In this document: one piece after another, positions 1 through 4,969 of the stretch | How the letters are laid out: each line of letters opens with the position of its first letter | Numbering within the stretch: position 1 is the stretch's first letter | NCBI GenBank assembly: GCA_937891125.1 | Contig: CALAEZ010000018.1 | Coordinates: forward strand, 1-10,859 | Reading direction: 5' to 3' | DNA: 10,859 nucleotides | Origin: an uncultured Treponema sp. | GTDB lineage: Bacteria > Spirochaetota > Spirochaetia > Treponematales > Treponemataceae | Program-made: the position numbers and the translations under genes | The notes under the pieces: model-generated | The model's input: only the letters and a program-made list of their open reading frames with translations | Told to the model about the DNA's origin: nothing | Database searches by the model: none

Positions 1-26
1 TTCCCTACACGACGCTCTTCCGATCT
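1..26 (+). other. Illumina TruSeq adapter remnant
   Basis: These 26 bases match the 3' part of the TruSeq universal adapter, ending in CGCTCTTCCGATCT. They are a library artefact, not genomic sequence, and show that the window begins at an untrimmed contig end. The match is from memory of the adapter and is exact as far as I can see. Confidence 0.97.
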
Positions 27-344
27 TACTACGGACTGCGATTCGACTTGCTGGAAAAACAGGTGGAATACGAGCAGGCCAAGGTCGAGCTGGATCGTGC
101 CGAAAAAGATCTGGTCCGTAATCAAAGTCTGATGGAGCAAAATTACGTAACGAAAGAGATTTATGATCCCTCTCTGGGCGCGCGTGATACCGCCAAAAAG
201 ACTGCTGAGGAATTAGGCGCCATCCTGCCCAAGCTGGCGGAGGCCATCAACAAGTACAAGCGAGAGGCTAAGGAGCGAGGCACCTCGTCGAAAGCTCAGG
301 AGCAGGATCCTGAACAAAACGTATCGCATCCGGATGATTTCTGA
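27..344 (+). CDS. Foreign coiled-coil fragment, HlyD/RND membrane-fusion-like, probably chimeric
   Basis: An open frame runs from the adapter edge with no natural start and ends at a TGA at 342-344. The translated part is strongly heptad-like and rich in E, K, A and L (VEYEQAKVELDRAEKDL, then a turn with YVTKEIYD). This resembles the first helix of the alpha-hairpin in HlyD/AcrA-type periplasmic adaptor proteins, which bridge inner-membrane transporters to outer-membrane channels. The second half (residues about 50-80) is less typical of that family. Codon choice favours CTG and GCC, unlike the neighbouring genes. From about 300 the opposite strand carries the DUF4116 gene, so the last 12-15 codons here are probably read across a chimeric join. 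I treat it as a fragment of another gene or organism. Confidence 0.45.
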   Translation, partial: YYGLRFDLLEKQVEYEQAKVELDRAEKDLVRNQSLMEQNYVTKEIYDPSLGARDTAKKTAEELGAILPKLAEAINKYKREAKERGTSSKAQEQDPEQNVSHPDDF

Positions 345-651
345 TCGCTTCGAAACAGATTTCTTCTGTTCGCAGCTCCTCAGGCACATGCTGGAGTGAC
401 ATCCCATTTTGTTTTATAGCTGCCTTTATGACCGCCGGTGTTTTCTCTTTCACAAGAGAAAGCACCAGGCCAAAAGATCCCACCGCTGTCAGGCAGATCT
501 CTTCCGTCTGTTCTTTTACCAAACGGAGTGCCCACGGATTTTTCTTAACCGCCGCAATACACAATTCCTCTGTCTGCTCCGGCACATTCGCAATCTCCAT
601 TCCGTTTTCACTGACTTTCAAAAGCCAGCTGTCATATTCTGCTTGTGTCAT
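268..651 (-). CDS. DUF4116 repeat protein, 3' end lost at chimeric junction
   Basis: The protein starts MTQAEYDSWLL and then has about four 22-24-residue repeats of the type TEEICxxAVxxxxxALxxVKEQ, which is the DUF4116 repeat. DUF4116 proteins have no known biochemical role; the repeats are predicted helical and occur in multi-copy families. The start at 651 overlaps the rel stop as ATGA (648-651) and has a GGGAG ribosome binding site inside the rel end. It is preferred over the in-frame ATG at 663, and translation is probably coupled to rel. The recognisable repeats end near FVQDP at about 305. The final residues up to the TAG at 268 do not look like DUF4116 and lie in the suspected foreign segment, so the true C-terminus is missing. 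Confidence 0.72.
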   Translation of the reverse strand: MTQAEYDSWLLKVSENGMEIANVPEQTEELCIAAVKKNPWALRLVKEQTEEICLTAVGSFGLVLSLVKEKTPAVIKAAIKQNGMSLQHVPEELRTEEICFEAIRNHPDAIRFVQDPAPELSTRCLAP

Positions 652-2474
652 AATTGCTCCCATGCTACTTCGACGCTGCGGCTTTCGACGTTCTGGATGC
701 GGTGGTAGGTAATGCAGTCGGCGCGGTGAATCGTAATGCCGCGCGCGCGGCTTACGTAGCCGACAATCGGCTCTCCGGGCTTTGGCGAGCAGCAGCCTGC
801 AAACGTAATCACAAAATTTTTCGTGTTGTCAATAAGCACTTTTCCGCTGTAACGGCTTGCGCGTGCATCGGCTGCGGCCTGAGAACCGAGCTTTGGACGG
901 CGGCGGCGGCTTCCTTGCGTCTTTTGCGCATACGCATTCTGCGCAGCGGTCTCTGCCTCGCGCTTTGCTAAAAGCTCTTTGTCAATAAAAGTCGGCTCGT
1001 TTGCCGTCAGCCACGCGTGAATCTTCTGCCGCGCCTTGCTTGTGCGCACAATCTTAAGCTGATTTTCCGTCGGGTGCGCCTGCGGATTTGTCAGAATCTC
1101 AATAATCTGCGTGTTTTCAAGCGGCTTTGTAATCGGAATGATTTTGCCGTCAGCCTTTGCGCCGACAATTTTTTCGCCGACCGCGCTGTGCACATGGTAG
1201 GCAAAGTCAATTGCCGTGCTGCCTGCCGGAAGCTGCACAACGTCGCCCTTTGGCGTAAAGACAAAAATCTCATCGCCAAGCAAATCGTTTTTTAGCTGGC
1301 TGAAGAAGGTTTCGTCGCTTAAATCCTGGCTCTTAAGCTCCTGCAGCTGGTTTACAATGCCCAAGCTTGAAATATCAACCTTGTCGCGGTTCGTGCCCTT
1401 TTTGTACAGCCAGTGCGAGGCAACACCGTGCTCTGCCTTGTTGTGCATTTCTGCCGTACGAATCTGAATCTCAAGCGGCTTACCTTCGCACATAACCGTC
1501 GTGTGGAGCGACTGGTAGCCGTTTGCCTTCGGCATGGCGATGTAGTCCTTAAAGCGTCCGTCCATCGGTTTCCACAGGCTGTGTACAAGGCCGATGAGCG
1601 TGTAACATTCCGGCACGGTGGTGCAGATTATGCGCAGCGCAAGCAAATCAAAAAGCTCGTCCGCTCCTTTGTTGCGCTTACGCATCTTCTGATAGATTGA
1701 ATAAAAATGCTTTGCGCGGCTTGAAATCTGCACGCTGATGCCCTGCTTTTCCGCGCCCTTGTATATGGCGTTCACGGCTTTTTCGAGGTAAGAGGCGCGC
1801 TCGTCTTTTTTCTGCGCGACAATCGCCTTTATGTGCTGGAAAACGTCCGGATTTGCGTACTTTAAGCTTAAATCTTCAAGCTCGTTTTTCATGCTCTGCA
1901 TACCGAGCCTGTCTGCAAGCGGCGCCCAGATGTCCATCACCTCGGAGGCAACAAGACGCTGGCTTTTTTCGTCTATGTTTTTCAGATTGCGCATGCGGTC
2001 AAGGCGGTCTGCAAGCTTCACTAAAATAACGCGCACGTCGTCAATCATGGCAAAAAGCATCTTGCGGATATTGTCTGCCTGCTGAATCGTCTTTGAGTTG
2101 ATTTTCATGCCGGTGATTTTTGACGTGTCCGACACGATTTTGCAGACGGCCTCGCCAAACTGCGTGCGGATTTCTTCGCGGGAAATGTTGTCGAGCGACA
2201 GAATGTCGTGAAAAAGCCCGGAAATGACGCTGTCACAGTCGAGCTTTGATTCTGCAAGCAGGCTTGCTACGCGCATCGGGTGCAGAAAATAGGGCTTTCC
2301 GCAGGAGCGCGCTAAGCCGTCTGTCTTTGCACACAGAAAATGCCATGCTGCATCAAAGCGGGCGTTTTCTTCTTCGGTAAAATCAGAAAAGCGTTTGTGG
2401 AATTCTACAAGCAGACGCTCAGTGTCGAGCACTTCGTTATTGGTGGTGATGTCAAACGGTTTTTGTTCTGCCAT
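648..2474 (-). CDS. rel: Long Rel/SpoT-type (p)ppGpp synthetase, ACT domain absent
   Basis: This is a cytoplasmic alarmone enzyme of 608 residues, transferring pyrophosphate from ATP to GTP/GDP in the stringent response. Domains in order: HD hydrolase-type domain (about 45-190), synthetase domain (about 225-365), TGS (about 403-463, DEIFVFTPKGDVVQLPAGSTAIDFA), a basic helical linker with RRRR, and a zinc-finger-like segment (AGCCSP at 559-564, HRADC at 583-587). The synthetase keeps FDLLALR, RFKDY (307-311, the RxKD form typical of bifunctional Rel) and EIQIRT. The HD domain keeps the Arg56/His65 equivalents, HD (89-90) and the Asp of KLADRL (156). It lacks the usual Glu-Asp pair, reading HDILSLD. 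The protein stops right after the zinc finger, so the C-terminal ACT/RRM domain of 700+ residue homologues is absent. ATG 2474 is chosen for its AAGGAG site at 2481-2486; ATG 2513 has none. The downstream DUF4116 gene overlaps by ATGA. Confidence 0.93.
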   Translation of the reverse strand: MAEQKPFDITTNNEVLDTERLLVEFHKRFSDFTEEENARFDAAWHFLCAKTDGLARSCGKPYFLHPMRVASLLAESKLDCDSVISGLFHDILSLDNISREEIRTQFGEAVCKIVSDTSKITGMKINSKTIQQADNIRKMLFAMIDDVRVILVKLADRLDRMRNLKNIDEKSQRLVASEVMDIWAPLADRLGMQSMKNELEDLSLKYANPDVFQHIKAIVAQKKDERASYLEKAVNAIYKGAEKQGISVQISSRAKHFYSIYQKMRKRNKGADELFDLLALRIICTTVPECYTLIGLVHSLWKPMDGRFKDYIAMPKANGYQSLHTTVMCEGKPLEIQIRTAEMHNKAEHGVASHWLYKKGTNRDKVDISSLGIVNQLQELKSQDLSDETFFSQLKNDLLGDEIFVFTPKGDVVQLPAGSTAIDFAYHVHSAVGEKIVGAKADGKIIPITKPLENTQIIEILTNPQAHPTENQLKIVRTSKARQKIHAWLTANEPTFIDKELLAKREAETAAQNAYAQKTQGSRRRRPKLGSQAAADARASRYSGKVLIDNTKNFVITFAGCCSPKPGEPIVGYVSRARGITIHRADCITYHRIQNVESRSVEVAWEQL

Positions 2475-2480
2475 AACTTT

Positions 2481-2486
2481 CTCCTT
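2481..2486 (-). promoter_or_regulatory. Shine-Dalgarno AAGGAG that fixes the rel start
   Basis: AAGGAG lies 6 nt upstream of the ATG at 2474. It decides against the ATG 13 codons upstream, which has no comparable site. Confidence 0.8.
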
Positions 2487-2511
2487 GTGCGCTGCATACG
2501 GTGTACGCGCC

Positions 2512-2517
2512 ATTATG
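2512..2517 (-). promoter_or_regulatory. Candidate extended -10 for rel
   Basis: On the minus strand the sequence TGC-CATAAT gives a TGn extended -10 with a 5/6 hexamer match and a leader of about 30 nt to the rel start. No good -35 sits 17 nt upstream (TAGCGT), which an extended -10 can tolerate. It overlaps the -35 region proposed for the divergent radical SAM gene. Confidence 0.35.
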
Positions 2518-2544
2518 GCATTAACGCCTGTTTTACGCTAGACT
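2515..2544 (+). promoter_or_regulatory. Weak candidate promoter of the radical SAM gene
   Basis: ATGGCA (2515-2520), an 18-bp spacer and TAGACT (2539-2544) each match consensus at 4 of 6 bases. If used, transcription would start only about 6 nt before the ATG at 2557. This would agree with the absence of a Shine-Dalgarno sequence there. Confidence 0.28.
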
Positions 2545-2556
2545 GTCGGTATTCGT

Positions 2557-4347
2557 ATGAAACGCATTATCTGCACAACACTGCTTGTTGAAACAAGCCC
2601 TCAGGCGATGCCGCTCGGAGCTGCCTGTATTGCAAGCGCCTTAAAGGCTGACAGCCGCATTCGTGACTGCTGCGCGGTTTCACTGCAGGATTTTTCCCTT
2701 GAGGACGATTCTCTCGCTTCTCTTCCGACGGTACGCGACAAGGCGCTCTGTATTGCGCGCTCGCTTGCCGAGCAAAAGCCTGACTGCGTGTGCTTTTCTG
2801 TCTATGTGTGGAATCACCTGCTTTTAGAGCAGGCCTCTCGTGCGCTCAAGGAACTGCTGCCAGCGGTGCGTTGCATAGCGGGCGGACCTGAGGTGACGGC
2901 GGCTCCCACTGCATTTAACACATTTGATTACACGATAGCGGGGCAGGGCGAATGTGCGGTGCCAGCGCTTATTTACGAGCTGTTTTTTGCCCAACAGAAT
3001 TCTTACGGTGCGCAACAGCATGAGCTGCGCGAAGCTTCCGTTCCTGGCGTGTACTCCCTTTGTGCTGCAACTGATGCTTACACGCCGCGCGCACCTGAAA
3101 CGGTGGCTAAAAACGGTGATGTTACCCGTGCCGTTCCGCTTTTTCCCCAGCAGCTTGCCTCCCCGTACCTTGACGGCACGCTGGATCCTGCTCGCTACGG
3201 AGGAGCGCTGTGGGAGCTTGCGCGCGGCTGTCCGTTTAAGTGCTCTTACTGCTACGAAAGCAAGGGTGAGCAGAAAATTGCGTATTTTCCGCTTGAACGG
3301 CTTGAAAAGGAGCTTGAGCTGTTTGCAAAAAAGGATATTGCGCAGGTCTTTGTGTTAGATCCGACTTATAACGCAAATAAACAGCGTGCACTTACCATGC
3401 TGCGCCTTATCGAAAAAAAAGCGCCGGGCATATTTTTTTACTTCGAAGCGCGCGCCGAGTTTATTGACCGCGAGCTTTCCCGCGCCTTTAGCCGCATTCC
3501 CTGTGCCCTGCAGATTGGGCTGCAAAGTGCAGACGTTGCAGTGCTCAAAAATGTACACCGCACGCTTGACAAAAAGCTGTTTACAAAGAACATCGGCTTT
3601 CTAAATGAAGCGGGCGTCACCTTTGGTTTTGATGTAATCTACGGGCTTCCGGGCGACAGCTATGCGGGCTTTTGCCGTAGCATTGATTTTGCGCTTTCGC
3701 TCTATCCGAATAATCTGGAACTTTTCTGCTTAAGCGTACTGCCGGGAACGACTCTGCATGATGACGCAGCTGGCTTTGGCATGCAGTGGCAGCAGGAGCC
3801 GCCGTATCATGTTATCTGCACGCCGCAGTTTGGTGAGCGTGAGCTTAGCCGTGCAGCGCGTTTAAGCCGAGCGACACAGCTGTTTTACAATGAGGGACGC
3901 GCGGTTCCTTGGTTCAACAGCATTTTGTACCCGCTGCAAAAAAAGCCTGCAGCATTTTTAGAGGATTTTGCAGCCTTTTTAGAAACGCGGCACGTACGTG
4001 CTGACCAAGACTGCGACGGGCTTTTGTGTAGCCATGCCGACATAGAAAGGCTCCAGTGCGCTTTTGTCGAAAAAGCATACCGCGCGCAACACCTTACTGC
4101 GCTGCTCCCTGCCGCCCTTGACCTTATCCGCATGAACGGCGCTGTAAGCCGCGCGACTGCTGATGGCGCAGAAAGCCTGGTGCCGCTGAGCTACCACCCG
4201 AATGACATAATGAGCGAATATGCGCTTGATATAGCGTATTTTACTGAGATTTGCGGTCGCCAAACCTGTTGCGCACATGTCTTTGTAGGCAAAAACGGCG
4301 TGGACTGGGATCTTACCGAAAAACAAAGCGTGCGCAAAAAGCGGTAA
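2557..4347 (+). CDS. B12-binding-domain radical SAM protein with DUF4080-like C-terminus
   Basis: This 596-residue cytoplasmic protein has three parts. Residues 1-140 resemble the cobalamin-binding fold found in class B-type radical SAM enzymes (PLGAACIASALK at 19-30, IAGGPEV at 107-113, IAGQGE at 127-132), although a DxHxxG cobalamin-ligand motif is not evident. Residues about 215-420 are the radical SAM core with the cluster motif CPFKCSYC (Cys225, 229, 232), which holds a [4Fe-4S] cluster and cleaves S-adenosylmethionine. They also carry GLQS and FDVIYGLPGDS motifs. Residues about 430-590 resemble DUF4080. The substrate is unknown; relatives include methylthiotransferases, methyltransferases and cyclases, and I cannot choose among them. 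The ATG at 2557 begins the expected beta strand and has no ribosome binding site. The gene diverges from rel by about 80 bp and converges on the tautomerase gene with a 17-bp gap. Confidence 0.88.
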   Translation: MKRIICTTLLVETSPQAMPLGAACIASALKADSRIRDCCAVSLQDFSLEDDSLASLPTVRDKALCIARSLAEQKPDCVCFSVYVWNHLLLEQASRALKELLPAVRCIAGGPEVTAAPTAFNTFDYTIAGQGECAVPALIYELFFAQQNSYGAQQHELREASVPGVYSLCAATDAYTPRAPETVAKNGDVTRAVPLFPQQLASPYLDGTLDPARYGGALWELARGCPFKCSYCYESKGEQKIAYFPLERLEKELELFAKKDIAQVFVLDPTYNANKQRALTMLRLIEKKAPGIFFYFEARAEFIDRELSRAFSRIPCALQIGLQSADVAVLKNVHRTLDKKLFTKNIGFLNEAGVTFGFDVIYGLPGDSYAGFCRSIDFALSLYPNNLELFCLSVLPGTTLHDDAAGFGMQWQQEPPYHVICTPQFGERELSRAARLSRATQLFYNEGRAVPWFNSILYPLQKKPAAFLEDFAAFLETRHVRADQDCDGLLCSHADIERLQCAFVEKAYRAQHLTALLPAALDLIRMNGAVSRATADGAESLVPLSYHPNDIMSEYALDIAYFTEICGRQTCCAHVFVGKNGVDWDLTEKQSVRKKR

Positions 4348-4364
4348 CACGGTTGCGCGCACAA

Positions 4365-4706
4365 TTAGAAATTGCTTCCGTTCCAACCCCAGTTGTCTGT
4401 GCCAAAATAGCTTACATACACTGCGTTGCCGGGGATTCCTAGTTCTTTTTTCAGAATCTCGCATACGCGTGCTGTCATCGCTTCGCTTTTTTGTGCGTCC
4501 ACACTTCCGAGCACTTTTACTTCTACGTATGCGCCCTTTTCAAGTTTTCTTCCACCAAAGTACAAGTCCTGCCAGTCAGAAAGATTAATCATAAGATAGC
4601 TTTCCGGCTTTCCCATAACGCTGATTGCCTTTCCAAACTCAGCTTTTAAGAGCTCTCTTTTTTCTGCTGGTAACTCGACTGTTACCTTTGCTTCAATCAT
4701 TGGCAT
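4365..4706 (-). CDS. MIF/phenylpyruvate tautomerase-like protein
   Basis: A 113-residue protein of the macrophage migration inhibitory factor family within the tautomerase superfamily, normally trimeric. These proteins use the N-terminal proline, exposed after removal of Met, as a general base in keto-enol tautomerisation of substrates such as phenylpyruvate. The sequence begins MPMIEAKV (Pro2), has GKPESYLMI with Lys33, LYFGG at 48-52, and ends VSYFGTDNWGWNGSNF, close to the typical family ending. Length fits the family (about 115). The start is set by the required Met-Pro. The nearest purine-rich site (GGGAG) is 14 nt away, so initiation may be weak. The frame stays open upstream to 4901, but that part is intergenic. 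It follows the leuS terminator, so it needs its own promoter, which I could not place convincingly. The physiological substrate is unknown. Confidence 0.88.
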   Translation of the reverse strand: MPMIEAKVTVELPAEKRELLKAEFGKAISVMGKPESYLMINLSDWQDLYFGGRKLEKGAYVEVKVLGSVDAQKSEAMTARVCEILKKELGIPGNAVYVSYFGTDNWGWNGSNF

Positions 4707-4812
4707 AGTGTTTCTTACGTCTCCCTGAATTTCAGATGGCTTTAGCATTTTTTTTGCAGTCGCCACCGAATCCAAAAAAGAGTGTATCACGATAAGCGTT
4801 GGTGTGCTAGAT

Positions 4813-4841
4813 AAAAAAATGGCGGAGCTTTTTACCCCGCC
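4813..4841 (-). terminator. Rho-independent terminator of the leuS unit
   Basis: On the minus strand a 7-bp stem (GGCGGGG with CTCCGCC, one G-U pair; 4835-4841 and 4821-4827) with a 7-nt loop is followed by A and seven T residues (4813-4819). It lies beyond the leuS tail remnant, so it was probably the terminator of the ancestral leuS. Confidence 0.75.
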
Positions 4842-4858
4842 GCCGTGTGTGTTTGTGT

Positions 4859-4874
4859 GCGCCAAAAATGGCGC
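4859..4874. repeat. Short inverted repeat GCGCC/GGCGC
   Basis: A 5-bp stem with a 6-nt loop lies between the leuS tail remnant and the terminator. There is no strong U-tract on either strand, and its function is unclear. Confidence 0.4.
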
Positions 4875-4883
4875 AGTAAAATT

Positions 4884-4919
4884 ACTTACTACTACGTTCA
4901 CGAGCTTTCCGGGGACGAG
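4884..4919 (-). pseudogene. 3'-end remnant of a second leuS
   Basis: Read on the minus strand in frame, this encodes LVPGKLVNVVVS. The intact leuS nearby ends VVPGKLVNVVVK. Over the shared ten residues VPGKLVNVVV every nucleotide difference is synonymous and in the third codon position (CCC for CCG, GGA for GGG, AAG for AAA, CTC for CTG and so on). This pattern is expected from divergence under protein-level selection, not from chance or recent slippage. The stop appears to have lost one base (GTAAGTAA where GTAAAGTAA would end in VK-stop). It lies 50 bp beyond the intact leuS stop, across two hairpins. Confidence 0.8.
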
Positions 4920-4920
4920 C

Positions 4921-4940
4921 GACAGCCCTTACGGGCTGTC
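4921..4940. repeat. Perfect hairpin GACAGCCC/GGGCTGTC
   Basis: An 8-bp perfect inverted repeat with a TTAC loop, one base from the base preceding the leuS tail remnant. No U-tract follows on the minus strand, so it is unlikely to be a classical terminator. Confidence 0.75.
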
Positions 4941-4942
4941 AA

Positions 4943-4964
4943 CGAGTTTTCTTGCGAAAACTCG
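4943..4964. repeat. Perfect hairpin CGAGTTTTC/GAAAACTCG
   Basis: A 9-bp perfect inverted repeat with a TTGC loop, 5 bp beyond the leuS stop. On its gene-facing side the bases 4955-4967 (CGAAAACTCGCGG) match, in inverted orientation and with one mismatch, bases 7581-7593 on the other side of leuS. On the plus strand it is followed by GCGGTTTTATTTTA, so it could weakly stop antisense transcription into leuS. Confidence 0.78.
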
Positions 4965-4969
4965 CGGTT

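Noticed and set aside
4335..4367. Terminator between the convergent radical SAM and tautomerase genes
   Set aside because: GTGCGC/GCGCAC-type pairing is possible, but it has a long loop, no T-tract on either strand, and overlaps the coding ends.
3979..4464. 161-codon minus-strand frame overlapping the radical SAM and tautomerase genes
   Set aside because: It is antisense to the radical SAM C-terminal region and out of frame with the tautomerase. No family resemblance.
4707..4901. Upstream extension of the tautomerase frame to 4901
   Set aside because: The extension crosses the leuS terminator and the leuS tail remnant, and it would bury the catalytic N-terminal proline. The frame continuity with the remnant is accidental.
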